A stretch of 64,000 bases of DNA from positions 496,001 through 560,000 of the forward strand of contig NZ_CCYK01000007.1 in assembly GCF_000826105.1 (NCBI RefSeq), written 5' to 3'. Both the position numbers and the translations under genes were made by a program. The notes beneath the pieces were generated by a model. It ran no database searches. It was not told the DNA's origin and was given only the letters and a program-made list of their open reading frames with translations. This stretch comes from Pseudomonas massiliensis. Its GTDB lineage: Bacteria > Pseudomonadota > Gammaproteobacteria > Pseudomonadales > Pseudomonadaceae. Shown piece by piece: positions 27,792 to 37,884 of the stretch; the stretch's first letter is position 1, and every line of letters starts with the position of its first letter.

Positions 27792-29255
27792 ATGGTTCCC
27801 GTAATCGCCCTGGTGGGCCGCCCCAATGTGGGTAAATCCACCATGTTCAACCGCCTGACCAAGAGCCGCGACGCTATCGTCGGCGACCTTTCAGGCCTGA
27901 CCCGTGACCGCCAGTATGGTGAAGCAACCTGGCAGGGCCGCTCCTATATCGTGATCGACACCGGTGGCATCACCGGGGACGAAGCCGGCATGGACGAGAA
28001 GATGGCCGAGCAGTCCTTGCTGGCCATCGAGGAAGCCGACCTGGTGCTGTTCATGGTCGACGCCCGCGCCGGGTTCACCGCCGCCGACCAGATGATCGCC
28101 GAGCACCTGCGCAAGCGGAACAAGCGTTCGCTGCTGGTGGCCAACAAGGTCGACAATATCGATCCCGAAATGGCCCGGGCGGAGTTCGCCCCGCTAGGCA
28201 TGGGCACCGCCATCCCGGTGGCTGCCTCCCAAGGGCGTGGCATGAACGCCTTGCTGGAGGCGGCCCTTGGGGAGTATCCCCGTGACGCCGAGGAAGAGGC
28301 GCTCAGCGAAGACGTTGCCGAGGGCCAGGAAGCGACCCGCATTCCTGGGCCAAGTGAAAAGGATGGCGTGAAGATCGCCATCATTGGCCGGCCGAACGTG
28401 GGCAAGTCCACCCTGGTGAACCGCATGCTCGGTGAAGAGCGAGTGATCGCCTATGACGAGCCTGGCACCACTCGGGACAGTATCTACATTCCCTTCGAGC
28501 GCGACGGCGACAAGTACACCTTGATCGACACCGCCGGGGTGCGCAAGCGCGGCAAGATCCACGAGGAAGTCGAGAAATTCTCCGTGGTCAAGACGCTCCA
28601 GGCCATCAAGGACGCCAACGTGGTGATCTTCGTGATGGACGCCCGTGAAGGCGTGGTGGACCATGACCTGAACCTGCTGGGCTTCGCATTGGAAACGGGC
28701 CGCGCCATCGTCATCGCCCTGAACAAGTGGGACGGCATGGAGCCGAGCGAGCGGGAATACGTGAAAACCGAATTGCAGCGTCGGCTGTTCTTCGTCGACT
28801 TCGCTGATATCCACTTCATCTCGGCCTTGCATGGCACCGGGGTCGGCCATCTGTATGGCTCGGTGCAGGCCGCCTTCAGGTCGGCGATCACCCGTTGGCC
28901 CACCAGTCGCCTGACCCAGATCCTTGAAGATGCGATCAGCGACCACCAGCCGCCCATGGTCAATGGGCGCAGGATTAAGCTGCGCTATGCCCACTTGGGC
29001 GGAGCCAACCCTCCCATCATCGTGATCCACGGTAATCAGGTGGAGAAGGTGCCACGCTCCTACAGCCGCTACCTGGAGAACACCTATCGCCGCGTGCTCA
29101 AGCTGGTGGGTACACCCATTCGCATCGAATACAAAGGTGGGGAAAACCCCTTCGAAGGCAAGAAGAACACCTTGACCGACCGCCAGGTCAACAAGAAGCG
29201 CCGCTTGATGTCCCACCACAAGAAAGCGGAGAAGAAGCGCAAGGACAAGCGCTAA
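27792..29255 (+). CDS. der: ribosome-biogenesis GTPase Der (EngA)
   Basis: Tandem-GTPase protein needed for 50S subunit maturation. Both G domains are complete: [11 protein letters not shown] near residue 8 and [11 protein letters not shown] near residue 200, with NKVD and NKWD specificity motifs, followed by a KH-like C-terminal domain and a very basic tail ([14 protein letters not shown]). I start at the ATG at 27792 (MVPVIALVG), preceded by GGAGAG. 487 residues. Confidence 0.97.
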   Translation: MVPVIALVGRPNVGKSTMFNRLTKSRDAIVGDLSGLTRDRQYGEATWQGRSYIVIDTGGITGDEAGMDEKMAEQSLLAIEEADLVLFMVDARAGFTAADQMIAEHLRKRNKRSLLVANKVDNIDPEMARAEFAPLGMGTAIPVAASQGRGMNALLEAALGEYPRDAEEEALSEDVAEGQEATRIPGPSEKDGVKIAIIGRPNVGKSTLVNRMLGEERVIAYDEPGTTRDSIYIPFERDGDKYTLIDTAGVRKRGKIHEEVEKFSVVKTLQAIKDANVVIFVMDAREGVVDHDLNLLGFALETGRAIVIALNKWDGMEPSEREYVKTELQRRLFFVDFADIHFISALHGTGVGHLYGSVQAAFRSAITRWPTSRLTQILEDAISDHQPPMVNGRRIKLRYAHLGGANPPIIVIHGNQVEKVPRSYSRYLENTYRRVLKLVGTPIRIEYKGGENPFEGKKNTLTDRQVNKKRRLMSHHKKAEKKRKDKR

Positions 29256-29331
29256 CGGGTGTTTGCCGCGCCCCGATCGGCTATCCTGCGGCTTCGCCCG
29301 GTGTACGGGCGCAGGCCTGCGGGAGACCCGG

Positions 29332-30480
29332 ATGATCGTCAGCAAGTTGCCGAACGTCGGCACCACCATCTTTACCACCATGTCGCAGCTCGCCGCGCAG
29401 ACCGGCGCGCTCAACCTGAGCCAGGGGTTCCCCGACTTCGACGGCCCGCTGGCGTTGCGAGAGGCGGTGGCGCGGCATGTAATGGAAGGGCATAACCAGT
29501 ACTCGCCCATGACTGGCCTGCTGGCGTTGCGCGAACAGGTTTCGGCCAAGATCGCTCGCTGTCATGGCGCCCAGGTGAACCCGGATACCGAAGTGACCAT
29601 TACGCCGGGTGCTACGGAGGCCATCTTCTGCGCGATCCAGGCGGTGGTACGCCCTGGCGATGAAGTGATCGTATTCGACCCGGTGTACGACAGCTACGAG
29701 CCTTCGGTGGAATTGGCCGGAGGGCGCTGTGTACACGTTCAACTCAACCCGGACACCTTCGCTATCGACTGGGAACGTCTGGAAGCGGCACTGAGCCCCC
29801 GTACCCGCCTGATCATGCTCAACAGCCCGCACAACCCCAGCGGTGCCTTGATCAGCCGACAGGATCTCGACCGCCTGGCGGAACTGGTTCAGGCGCGCGG
29901 CCTGTACCTGGTCAGCGATGAGGTCTATGAACATCTGGTGTACGACGGCGCGCGTCACGCCAGCGTGCTTGCGCATCCCGCTCTGTACGAACGGGCCTTC
30001 GTGGTCAGCTCCTTTGGCAAGACCTACCACGTCACCGGTTGGAAGACCGGGTATGTGGTGGCGCCACCAGCCTTGAGCGCCGAACTTCGCAAGATCCATC
30101 AGTATGTGAACTTCTGTGGGGTGACGCCCCTGCAGTGGGGACTGGCCGAGTACATGGCGCAGCACCCGGAACATGTCGCTGAGCTGCCAGGCTTCTATCA
30201 GGCCAAGCGGGATCTGTTCTGCGATCTGCTGGACCGCTCGCGTTTCACCTTCACGCGCACTCCCGCTACTTACTTCCAGGTAGTGGACTATTCCGCGATC
30301 CGGCCAGACCTCAACGATGTGGACATGTGCTTGTGGATGACCCGCGAGCATGGGGTGGCCGCCATTCCGATTTCCGTGTTTTACCAAACCCCTGTTGAAG
30401 GCCAACGGCTTGTGCGCTTGTGCTTCGCCAAACGGGAGGGCACATTGCGGGCCGCTGCGGAGAAACTATGCGCGATCTGA
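29332..30480 (+). CDS. PLP aminotransferase, methionine/glutamine transaminase-like
   Basis: Fold type I aminotransferase close to YbdL and kynurenine/glutamine transaminase K. The substrate-binding LSQGFPDFDGP, LNSPHNPSGALI, the Asp of SDEVYEHLVYDG and the PLP lysine in VVSSFGKTYHVTGWKTGY are visible. The ATG at 29332 gives MIVSKLPNVGTTIFT, as in the family. 382 residues. The next gene, an omega-amidase-like nitrilase homologue, overlaps it by 13 bp, which supports a transamination/omega-amidase salvage couple handling methionine or glutamine keto acids. Confidence 0.9.
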   Translation: MIVSKLPNVGTTIFTTMSQLAAQTGALNLSQGFPDFDGPLALREAVARHVMEGHNQYSPMTGLLALREQVSAKIARCHGAQVNPDTEVTITPGATEAIFCAIQAVVRPGDEVIVFDPVYDSYEPSVELAGGRCVHVQLNPDTFAIDWERLEAALSPRTRLIMLNSPHNPSGALISRQDLDRLAELVQARGLYLVSDEVYEHLVYDGARHASVLAHPALYERAFVVSSFGKTYHVTGWKTGYVVAPPALSAELRKIHQYVNFCGVTPLQWGLAEYMAQHPEHVAELPGFYQAKRDLFCDLLDRSRFTFTRTPATYFQVVDYSAIRPDLNDVDMCLWMTREHGVAAIPISVFYQTPVEGQRLVRLCFAKREGTLRAAAEKLCAI

Positions 30481-31259
30481 ACGATTTGCCGGATCTCAAG
30501 CTGGCGCTGGTCCAGAGCGACCTGGCCTGGCATGACCGGGACGCCAATCTGGCTCGCTTCGCTCTACTTTTGGAAAAGGCGCAAGGGGCTGATCTGGTCG
30601 TGCTTCCAGAGATGTTCACCACCGGCTTTTCCATGGATTCGGCCAGCCTGGCCGAGCCGGAGCAGGGGCCGACCAGCGCCTGGCTCAAGGAGCAGGCCGC
30701 ACGCCTGGACGCGGTGATCACCGGTAGCCTGATCATTCAAGCCGCCGATGGCAGCTACCGCAATCGGTTGCTGTGGGCGCGCCCGGATGGCGCTCTATTG
30801 CACTACGACAAGCGTCATCTGTTCCGCATGGCCGGCGAACATGAGCATTACACCGCGGGGGAACGTCAGGTTCGGCTGGAAGTGAAGGGTTGGCGAGTCC
30901 GCCCGCTGATCTGCTATGACCTGCGTTTCCCGGTGTGGAGCCGGGACCCGGAGAATACCGACCTGTTGCTCTACACCGCCAACTGGCCAGGCGCGCGTCG
31001 CCATCACTGGAATCGTCTGCTGCCGGCCCGAGCCATCGAGAACCTATGCTACGTGGCGGCAGTGAACCGGGTAGGCACGGATGGCAAGGGCTATCCCTAT
31101 ACCGGTGACAGCCAGGTGCTGGATTTCCAGGGTGAGACTTTGCTGAACGCCGGCGAGGGGGAGGGAGTATTCAGTCTCACCCTGAGCAGCGCCGAGCTTG
31201 CCGCCTATCGCAAGCGGTTCCCCGCGCATCTGGATGCCGACCGGTTCGAATTGGGGTAA
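30468..31259 (+). CDS. omega-amidase (nitrilase superfamily, YafV/Nit2-like)
   Basis: Carbon-nitrogen hydrolase expected to deamidate 2-oxoglutaramate or 2-oxosuccinamate to the keto acid and ammonia. The Glu-Lys-Cys triad is in VVLPEMFTTGFS, LLHYDKRHLFRM and PLICYDLRFPVW. The ATG at 30468 lies within the end of the aminotransferase gene, with GCGGAG upstream, so translation is coupled. 263 residues. Confidence 0.9.
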   Translation: MRDLNDLPDLKLALVQSDLAWHDRDANLARFALLLEKAQGADLVVLPEMFTTGFSMDSASLAEPEQGPTSAWLKEQAARLDAVITGSLIIQAADGSYRNRLLWARPDGALLHYDKRHLFRMAGEHEHYTAGERQVRLEVKGWRVRPLICYDLRFPVWSRDPENTDLLLYTANWPGARRHHWNRLLPARAIENLCYVAAVNRVGTDGKGYPYTGDSQVLDFQGETLLNAGEGEGVFSLTLSSAELAAYRKRFPAHLDADRFELG

Positions 31260-31273
31260 GCACCTGTGAAGCA

Positions 31274-31314
31274 AGCGAACTATGCCAGTTACCGAAGGTC
31301 GAGGCAGGTTCGCT
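31274..31314. repeat. REP-like inverted repeat between convergent genes
   Basis: AGCGAAC (31274-31280) and GTTCGCT (31308-31314) flank 27 bp, between the amidase and leuA stops. It is related in sequence to the repeats at 12300 and 61466 and may help terminate both genes, but it has no T run. Confidence 0.5.
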
Positions 31315-31339
31315 AGCTCCACGAATGTTTACCGCCGGG

Positions 31340-33010
31340 TCAAGCAGCCTGAGCCGTGCGCTGGCTCAGGGAGCGGTTCAGGGCGCTGAACAGTGCCTTG
31401 AAGCTGGCGGTGGTGATATTTTCATCGATGCCGATGCCATGCACGGGGCGCTCGCCCGCCACGCGCAGTTCGATGTAGGCCGCTGCCTTGGCATTGGTGC
31501 CCGCGCTGATGGCGTGCTCGTTGTAGTCCATGATTTCCACATTGATCGGCAGAGCGCTGACCAAGGCTTCCAGGGCGCCGTTGCCCTTGCCTTTCCAGTG
31601 CAGCGTTTCACCATCGCTGCTGATTTCCACGTTTACCTGGCTATTGCCGTTTTCCTCCGCCAAGCGGTGGCTGACCAGCGCGTAGGGCAGATTGGCCTGC
31701 AGGTATTCCTTCTGCAGCAGCTTGTAGATCTGCTCGGCGGTCATTTCCAGGCCGAGGCGGTCGGTTTCGCCTTGTACCACCTGGCTGAATTCGATCTGCA
31801 TGCGGCGCGGCAGGCTGATGCCATATTCCTGTTCCAGCAGGTAGGTGATGCCACCCTTGCCGGACTGGCTGTTCACGCGAATGACCGCTTCATAGCTACG
31901 GCCGATGTCCGCCGGGTCGATGGGCAGGTAGGGCACTTCCCACACGGCGTCCTCTTTCTGCTGGGCGAAGCCCTTGCGAATGGCATCCTGGTGGGAGCCG
32001 GAGAACGCCGTATGAACCAGATCGCCCACATAGGGGTGACGCGGATGCACAGGCAGTTGGTTGCATTCCTCTACTACCTTGCGTACGCCGTCGATGTCCG
32101 AGAAGTCCAGCCCAGGGTCGATACCCTGGGTGTAGAGGTTCAGCGCCAGGGTCACCAGGTCCACGTTACCGGTACGTTCGCCGTTACCGAAGAGGCAGCC
32201 CTCGACCCGGTCCGCCCCTGCCATCAAGCCCAGTTCGGTGGCGGCCACGCCGGTGCCACGGTCATTGTGGGTATGCAGGCTGATCAGCACGCTGTCACGA
32301 CGGTTGATATGGCGGCAGAACCACTCGATCTGGTCCGCGTATACGTTTGGCGTCGACACTTCCACGGTGGCCGGCAGGTTAAGGATGATCTTGTGCTCGG
32401 GGGTCGGGTTCCAGACCTCGATCACCGCATCGCAGACTTCCTTGGCGAACTCCAGCTCGGTCGCGCTGAAGGTTTCCGGCGAGTACTGGAAGGTCCATTG
32501 GGTTTCAGGCTGTTGCGCGGCGTATTTGACGAACAGCTTGGCCGCATTGACCGCGATCTCCTTTACGCCTTGCTTGTCCTGGTTGAAGACGATCCGGCGG
32601 AACGAAGGCGAGGTGGCGTTATAGAGGTGGACGATGGCCTTTTTAGCGCCGCGCAGGGATTCGAAGGTGCGGGCGATCAGGTCTTCCCGGGCCTGGGTCA
32701 GCACCTGGATGGTGGTGTCCTCGGGCACATGGCCGCCCTCGATCAGGGTACGGATGAAGTCGAAGTCCGTTTGCGAGGCGGAAGGGAAGGCCGCTTCGAT
32801 TTCCTTCACACCCACCTTCACCAACGTTTTCCAGAACCGCAGCTTCTTCTCCGCGTCCATCGGTTCGATCAGCGACTGGTTACCGTCACGCAAGTCGGAA
32901 CTGCACCAGACGGGTGCCTCCGTGATCGCCCTGGACGGCCAGGTGCGGTCGGGCAGGTCGATGGTCGGGAAAGCACGGTATTTCTTCGAAGGGTCTTTGA
33001 GCATGGTCAT
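31340..33010 (-). CDS. leuA: 2-isopropylmalate synthase
   Basis: First enzyme of leucine synthesis; condenses acetyl-CoA with 2-oxoisovalerate. The HMGL-like barrel shows [11 protein letters not shown] and the metal HTHND, and the C-terminal LeuA regulatory domain (about 430-556) binds leucine. I use the ATG at 33010 ([20 protein letters not shown]), with AGGA 9 nt upstream. 556 residues, the long form typical of Pseudomonas. The upstream 333 bp contain a candidate leader peptide. Confidence 0.96.
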   Translation of the reverse strand: MTMLKDPSKKYRAFPTIDLPDRTWPSRAITEAPVWCSSDLRDGNQSLIEPMDAEKKLRFWKTLVKVGVKEIEAAFPSASQTDFDFIRTLIEGGHVPEDTTIQVLTQAREDLIARTFESLRGAKKAIVHLYNATSPSFRRIVFNQDKQGVKEIAVNAAKLFVKYAAQQPETQWTFQYSPETFSATELEFAKEVCDAVIEVWNPTPEHKIILNLPATVEVSTPNVYADQIEWFCRHINRRDSVLISLHTHNDRGTGVAATELGLMAGADRVEGCLFGNGERTGNVDLVTLALNLYTQGIDPGLDFSDIDGVRKVVEECNQLPVHPRHPYVGDLVHTAFSGSHQDAIRKGFAQQKEDAVWEVPYLPIDPADIGRSYEAVIRVNSQSGKGGITYLLEQEYGISLPRRMQIEFSQVVQGETDRLGLEMTAEQIYKLLQKEYLQANLPYALVSHRLAEENGNSQVNVEISSDGETLHWKGKGNGALEALVSALPINVEIMDYNEHAISAGTNAKAAAYIELRVAGERPVHGIGIDENITTASFKALFSALNRSLSQRTAQAA

Positions 33011-33343
33011 GATGAATTGTCCTTGGTCGGCTCGAGCTGGAGCCTGCCTGAATGCATGAGGTGTAGAAAGCATGGCCGAAGTGAGGTTTCAGCCAGGCAG
33101 TCGCTCGCTGACGAGGCAAAGGCTTCGATGTTGGCGGGCTATGATGAGGGTCTGTGCGTCTTTCATGAGGTCAACCCTAAACACTGCAGGGAAAGATCGC
33201 AAGCTGAGCGGAAAAAATGGCAGGAATTCTCGCTTCAGGCCTGTTTCAAGCAGATACAAGCGCTCGAGTCGCCCTTTTTTGCCGTTGATTGCTCGGGTTT
33301 TCCCCTGCTGCCAGTCTCGCTTCCCATGACCATGGAGTAGGGC
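33011..33343 (-). other. leuA upstream region, no established gene
   Basis: A gap of 333 bp between the M23 peptidase stop and the leuA start. On the minus strand a short open frame of 25 codons occurs at 33166-33089. Apart from that I see no strong promoter, transcription-factor site or terminator; the segment near 33200-33300 is locally AT-richer and may hold the leuA promoter. Confidence 0.4.
33089..33166 (-). CDS. candidate leader peptide upstream of leuA
   Basis: A 25-codon open frame starting MKDAQTLIIARQ, with AGGG 8 nt before the ATG. It holds four leucine codons (three CTC/CTT and one CTG) but no uninterrupted run, so classical leucine attenuation is not obvious. Its compact codon-like composition and position 79 bp before leuA make a translated leader possible; comparison between genomes would settle it. 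Confidence 0.3.
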   Translation of the reverse strand: MKDAQTLIIARQHRSLCLVSERLPG

Positions 33344-34168
33344 TCACTCTTTGCCGATGAAAATGGCCGGGTCTACCCTTGCATCGTTCAAGCTGACGTT
33401 CCAGTGCATGTGCGGCCCGGTGGCGCGGCCCGTACTCCCCACGCGGCCGACCACAGCACCACGCGCCAGCGCCTGGCCTGGCTTCACGTCCACCCTGGAC
33501 ATATGGCAGAACATGCTGATGAAGCCTTGGCCGTGATCCACGAATACGGTCTTGCCGTTGAAGAAATAATCGCCCACCAGGATCACCTTGCCGGCGGCAG
33601 GGGTCTTGATGGGTGTTCCGGCGGGTACGGCAAAATCCAGGCCGGCATGGGGGTTACGCTCTTCGCCATTGAAGAAGCGACGTACGCCGAAGCGGCTCGA
33701 CAGCGGGCCGTTGACTGGCTTGTCCAGCAGCAGGTTGCTGGGCGTGCCTTGGCTGAAGCTGGCGTAGGCGCGGTTCTGTTCGGCCAGCTCCTTGTCGATG
33801 CGGGCCAGATCCTGGGGTTCGGGATTGACCTGGCGCTTGTTCTTCAGCGTGATGTGCTGTTCCGGGTAGGCCTTGCTACCTACCGTGAAGGCAACGGTGC
33901 GTTGGCCGTCCGCCTGTCGCACTTGCAGGGTTTGCTGCCCTGGTGGCGTTTTCAGTGCGATGCCTACCACGGCACGCCAGGTGTCCTGTTCCTTTACCAC
34001 CAGGACGGGTTTGTTGCCGAGGAAGGCTCGCGGCGCCTCCGCCGCCTGGCCCAGGTCCAGCACCGCCACGCCCCCGGGCACGGGCCGGTTCAGTTGCCGG
34101 CTGAGGTAGCTGTCGGCCCAGGCGGGCAGGGCGGCTAGGGCGAGCAGGGCGGCGAGCAGTCGAAGCAT
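33344..34168 (-). CDS. M23-family (LytM-like) peptidoglycan peptidase
   Basis: Periplasmic peptidase or amidase activator. A signal peptide (LRLLAALLALAALPAWADS) is followed by an N-terminal domain and a LytM domain with the zinc ligands in NPHAGLDFAVP (His, Asp) and GPHMHWNVSL (HxH), so it is probably catalytically active. The ATG at 34168 follows the xseA stop region; a TTG at 34174 would overlap the stop instead. 274 residues. It shares a direction and near-overlap with xseA. Confidence 0.9.
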   Translation of the reverse strand: MLRLLAALLALAALPAWADSYLSRQLNRPVPGGVAVLDLGQAAEAPRAFLGNKPVLVVKEQDTWRAVVGIALKTPPGQQTLQVRQADGQRTVAFTVGSKAYPEQHITLKNKRQVNPEPQDLARIDKELAEQNRAYASFSQGTPSNLLLDKPVNGPLSSRFGVRRFFNGEERNPHAGLDFAVPAGTPIKTPAAGKVILVGDYFFNGKTVFVDHGQGFISMFCHMSRVDVKPGQALARGAVVGRVGSTGRATGPHMHWNVSLNDARVDPAIFIGKE

Positions 34169-34170
34169 GT

Positions 34171-35550
34171 TCAATCCAATAGCGAAAGTGTGACCGGGGT
34201 AAGGTGGTTGTCTTCCACCCGTACGCTGAGTTCGCCATCGCCCAGGCGGGCGGTGAGCTTCTGCCCAGGGGGCGCCTGCTCGGCGCGGCGGATCGCCTGG
34301 CCACGCTCGTCCAGCAGGATGCTGTAGCCGCGGCCCAGCGTGGCCAGAGGGCTGACGATATGCAGGGTCTGCGCCTGCGCCTGCAACTGCAGGCGGCGGG
34401 CCTTGAGCTGGTCGAGCATCACCTTTGGCAAACGCTGTTCGAGCATGCGCAGGCGCTCGCGCAGCACAGCCAGGGTGCGCCCGGGGTGCTGCGCGGCTAG
34501 GCGCGCGTCCAGATGGACGAGGCGTTGCTGGCGATGGTGTAGTGCCGTGTCGAAGGCTCGGCGCAGGCGCATGTCCAGGTCGTCGAGGCGCTGTGCCTGC
34601 TGGCGCAGCCGCTCGCCGGGGTGCCGCAGGCGGCGGGCCAGACCTTCCAGGCGCAGCCGGTCATGGGCCAGGCGTTGCTGCATGCGCAACAGCAGACGCC
34701 GCTGCAGCCCGGCCAACTGGCGCTGCAGGTCATTGCTGTCTGGCGCCAGGAGTTCAGCTGCCGCCGTGGGCGTTGGGGCGCGTACGTCGGCAACGAAGTC
34801 ACTGATGGATACATCGGTTTCATGGCCCACCGCGCTGACCACTGGCGTAACACAGGCGTCGACGGCGCGCGCCACGGCTTCCTCATTGAAGCACCAGAGG
34901 TCTTCCAGCGAACCGCCGCCACGGGCAAGGATGATGGCATCGAAGCCGTGACGGTCGGCCAGGCCCAGGGCTCGGACGATCTGGCTGATGGCCTCGCGGC
35001 CCTGCACCGCGGTGGGAATCACCGTGAGCTGCACCTGCGGCGCGCGGCGGCGGAATACGCTGATGATGTCTCGTATCACCGCGCCACCAGGGGAGGTGAC
35101 GATACCGATGCGGCGAGGATGCGCCGGCAGGCTCTGCTTGCGCTCGGCGCTGAACAGCCCTTCGGCGCTCAGCTTTTCCTTCAGTGCCTCGAAGGCCAGA
35201 CGCAAGGCGCCGTCACCGGCGGGCTCGACCGTATCCAGGATAAGCTGGTAATCGCCGCGACCTTCGAACAGCGATACCTTGCCGCGCACCTTGACCGCCA
35301 GGCCATCGCGTAGCGCCTGGCGCACCCGGGCCGCATTCTGCCGGAACAGCGCGCAGCGCACCTGGGCGCCGGCGTCCTTGAGCGTGAAGTACATATGTCC
35401 GGAGGCGGGGCGCGCCAGGTTGGAAATTTCGCCTTCCACCCAGACACTGCTGAAAACGTCCTCGAGCAGCACCCGGGCGCGCCCGTTGAGCTGGGAGACG
35501 GTAAGTACCTGGCGATCCAGGCCGAGCCTGGCAAAGGGGTCGTTATTCAT
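34171..35550 (-). CDS. xseA: exodeoxyribonuclease VII large subunit
   Basis: Nuclease subunit that degrades single-stranded DNA to oligonucleotides. An N-terminal OB fold (LTVSQLNGRARVLLEDVFSSVWVEGEISNLARP), the catalytic region RIGIVTSPGGAVIRD, ILARGGGSLEDLWCFNEE and GHETDVSISDFVADVRAPTPTAAAE, and a long Arg/Leu-rich coiled coil after residue 270 are seen. 459 residues, typical. Confidence 0.96.
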   Translation of the reverse strand: MNNDPFARLGLDRQVLTVSQLNGRARVLLEDVFSSVWVEGEISNLARPASGHMYFTLKDAGAQVRCALFRQNAARVRQALRDGLAVKVRGKVSLFEGRGDYQLILDTVEPAGDGALRLAFEALKEKLSAEGLFSAERKQSLPAHPRRIGIVTSPGGAVIRDIISVFRRRAPQVQLTVIPTAVQGREAISQIVRALGLADRHGFDAIILARGGGSLEDLWCFNEEAVARAVDACVTPVVSAVGHETDVSISDFVADVRAPTPTAAAELLAPDSNDLQRQLAGLQRRLLLRMQQRLAHDRLRLEGLARRLRHPGERLRQQAQRLDDLDMRLRRAFDTALHHRQQRLVHLDARLAAQHPGRTLAVLRERLRMLEQRLPKVMLDQLKARRLQLQAQAQTLHIVSPLATLGRGYSILLDERGQAIRRAEQAPPGQKLTARLGDGELSVRVEDNHLTPVTLSLLD

Positions 35551-35635
35551 GGGGCGATCATAAGGCTAACCCCCGGCCCCTGTCGCGGCTGGTGGTAGAA
35601 TGTTGCATTCTTACCCGAGGTAGAACGATTCGCTC

Positions 35636-36184
35636 ATGGCTTCGCAAAGCATCCTGGTCCCGCAACTGTCCACCGTGCCCGGCAACGAAGGCGCCGCCAG
35701 CCTGATGCTGCGCTGGCTGGTGCACAAGAACGTAGTGGATGGCCAGTTGACCACCTGTTGCCGCGGCGGCAACGGCATGGGCTACGCCATCGCCGAGGGC
35801 GCGCGGCGAGTGGTGCGCCACCCCGAGCGCCTGCCTTTCGAGGAGAAATTCAACGGCCTGCGCATCGTTACCAGGCGCTGCATCTATACGCCGCAGAAGG
35901 GCTTCCTCGAAGAAGCCGGCTGTCCCCAGTGCCGCCGGGAAGTGGGGGAGCCGCTGTTCGAAAGCCTGGATGAGTGGTACCCCGGCCACACGAACAACTT
36001 CACGTGCCCGCTCTGTGGTTTCGAAGACGATATCAACGGCTTCCTGTTCCTGCAGCCCTGCGGGTTCTCCGACCTGGGCTTCATCTTCGATGGCTGGAGC
36101 GAGGCGCAATTCACCGATGGCTTCCTGGCCGATTTCGCCGAGCGCCTGGATTGGCCGGTCCGTCGGGTGGACGTGCAGCTGTAG
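35636..36184 (+). CDS. conserved zinc-ribbon protein of unknown function
   Basis: A 182-residue cytosolic protein with two CxxC pairs (AGCPQCRRE and FTCPLCGFED, about 35 residues apart), which probably bind zinc, preceded by a conserved N-terminus (ILVPQLSTVPGNEGAASLMLRWLVHKNVVDGQ). Some homologues are labelled sugar ABC transporter ATPase, but no P-loop or ABC signature is present, so that label is not supported. It lies between xseA and guaB, divergent from xseA. Function unknown. Confidence 0.75.
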   Translation: MASQSILVPQLSTVPGNEGAASLMLRWLVHKNVVDGQLTTCCRGGNGMGYAIAEGARRVVRHPERLPFEEKFNGLRIVTRRCIYTPQKGFLEEAGCPQCRREVGEPLFESLDEWYPGHTNNFTCPLCGFEDDINGFLFLQPCGFSDLGFIFDGWSEAQFTDGFLADFAERLDWPVRRVDVQL

Positions 36185-36196
36185 AGCAAGGGCGCA

Positions 36197-36225
36197 TTGA
36201 GCCGCGAACGATCTCCCGGTATAAT
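36197..36225 (+). promoter_or_regulatory. guaB promoter
   Basis: TTGAGC (36197-36202), 17-bp spacer, perfect TATAAT (36220-36225), 37 bp before the guaB ATG. Strong sigma-70 match. Confidence 0.85.
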
Positions 36226-36262
36226 GGCGCGCTTCCATTTTTCCCGCCCGGGAGCCCCCGCG

Positions 36263-37732
36263 ATGCTGCGTATCAGCCAAGAAGCCCTGACTTTCGACGA
36301 CATTCTTTTGGTCCCTGGTTATTCAGAGGTCCTGCCCAACGAAGTCAGCCTCAAGACCCGTTTGACCCGGGGCATCGAGTTGAACATCCCCCTGGTATCC
36401 GCCGCCATGGATACCGTCACCGAAGCCCGCCTGGCCATCGCCATGGCGCAGGAAGGTGGCATCGGCATCATTCACAAGAACATGACCATCGAGCAGCAGG
36501 CCGCGGAAGTCCGCAAGGTCAAGAAGTTCGAGGCTGGCGTGGTGAAGGATCCGATCACCATCGAGGCTGGCGCTTCGGTGCGCGACCTGTTCGACCTTAC
36601 CCGCCAGCACAATATTTCCGGAGTGCCGGTGCTGCATGATGGCGACCTGGTGGGCATCGTCACTTCCCGCGACGTGCGTTTCGAAACCCGCCTGGACATC
36701 CCGGTGCGCGAGGTCATGACCCCCCGTGATCGCCTGGTGACCGTACGCGAAGGCGCCACCAAGGAAGAAGTCCGGCAGTTGCTGCACAAGCACCGCCTGG
36801 AAAAGGTCCTGATCGTTGACGACCACTTCCAGCTCAAGGGCATGATGACCGTCAAGGACATCGAGAAGGCCAAGGCCTACCCGCTGGCGAGCAAGGATGA
36901 CCAGGGCCGCCTGCGGGTCGGCGCCGCCGTCGGTACCGGCAAGGATACCGGCGAGCGCGTTGCCGCCCTGGTGGCCGCCGGCGTCGATGTGGTGGTGGTG
37001 GACACCGCCCATGGCCACTCCAAGGGGGTGATCGACCGTGTGCGCTGGGTGAAGGAGAACTTCCCCCAGGTGCAGGTGATCGGTGGCAACATCGCCACTG
37101 GCGCCGCTGCCCGTGCCCTGGTGGAAGCGGGTGCCGATGGCGTGAAGGTCGGCATCGGCCCAGGCTCGATCTGCACCACCCGCATCGTCGCTGGTGTGGG
37201 CGTGCCACAGATCAGCGCCGTGGCCAACGTGGCCGAGGCGCTGAAAGACACTGACGTTCCCTTGATCGCCGACGGTGGCATCCGCTTCTCCGGCGACCTT
37301 TCCAAGGCCATAGTCGCCGGCGCCTATTGCGTGATGATGGGTTCGATGTTCGCCGGTACCGAGGAAGCGCCAGGCGAGATCGAGCTCTTCCAGGGCCGCT
37401 CCTACAAGGCCTACCGCGGCATGGGCTCGCTCGGCGCCATGGCTCAGGCCCAGGGCTCTTCGGATCGCTACTTCCAGGATTCTTCCGCAGGCGCCGAGAA
37501 ACTGGTACCGGAAGGGATCGAAGGCCGCGTGCCCTACAAGGGCGTGCTTTCCGCCATCATCCACCAGCTGATGGGCGGCCTGCGCTCCTCCATGGGCTAC
37601 ACCGGCAGCGCCAACATCCAGGAGATGCGGACCAAGCCCGAGTTCGTGCGCATTACCGGCGCCGGCATGGCCGAGTCCCATGTGCACGATGTACAGATCA
37701 CCAAGGAAGCGCCCAACTACCGGGTTGGCTGA
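36263..37732 (+). CDS. guaB: inosine-5'-monophosphate dehydrogenase
   Basis: Oxidises IMP to XMP, the committed step to GMP. The barrel is interrupted by a CBS pair (about residues 93-205); the catalytic Cys is in [15 protein letters not shown], and the flap carries the Arg-Tyr region ([10 protein letters not shown]). I use the ATG at 36263 ([15 protein letters not shown]). 489 residues. guaA follows 152 bp later, after a hairpin-rich spacer. Confidence 0.97.
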   Translation: MLRISQEALTFDDILLVPGYSEVLPNEVSLKTRLTRGIELNIPLVSAAMDTVTEARLAIAMAQEGGIGIIHKNMTIEQQAAEVRKVKKFEAGVVKDPITIEAGASVRDLFDLTRQHNISGVPVLHDGDLVGIVTSRDVRFETRLDIPVREVMTPRDRLVTVREGATKEEVRQLLHKHRLEKVLIVDDHFQLKGMMTVKDIEKAKAYPLASKDDQGRLRVGAAVGTGKDTGERVAALVAAGVDVVVVDTAHGHSKGVIDRVRWVKENFPQVQVIGGNIATGAAARALVEAGADGVKVGIGPGSICTTRIVAGVGVPQISAVANVAEALKDTDVPLIADGGIRFSGDLSKAIVAGAYCVMMGSMFAGTEEAPGEIELFQGRSYKAYRGMGSLGAMAQAQGSSDRYFQDSSAGAEKLVPEGIEGRVPYKGVLSAIIHQLMGGLRSSMGYTGSANIQEMRTKPEFVRITGAGMAESHVHDVQITKEAPNYRVG

Positions 37733-37752
37733 CGGGTCGGGCGAAGCCGACA

Positions 37753-37829
37753 GATTCAAGCTATAAGCTTCAAGCGGCAAGCCTGAAGCGAGACGCAGCC
37801 GCCGCGTTTTCGATAACGTCGCGGCTGCG
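37753..37829. repeat. REP-like hairpins between guaB and guaA
   Basis: GCTTCA and TGAAGC form one small hairpin (37768-37790), and CGCAGCCGC (37794-37802) pairs with GCGGCTGCG (37821-37829) as a second. The TTCAAGCT/GCTTCAAGC/TTGCAGC vocabulary continues to 37865 and resembles Pseudomonas REP elements. It may soften transcription between guaB and guaA. Confidence 0.55.
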
Positions 37830-37884
37830 TTGCTCATAACAACTTGCAGCTCGCGGCCTGCAGCTGCCTTTCAAGAGTTCCCTC

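Noticed and set aside
31325..33340. A 671-codon plus-strand open frame opposite leuA
   Set aside because: It covers a well-identified leuA on the other strand and shows no domain.
35636..36184. Annotation as sugar ABC transporter ATPase
   Set aside because: No Walker A, signature or Walker B motif is present; the visible features are two CxxC pairs, so zinc-ribbon protein of unknown function is safer.
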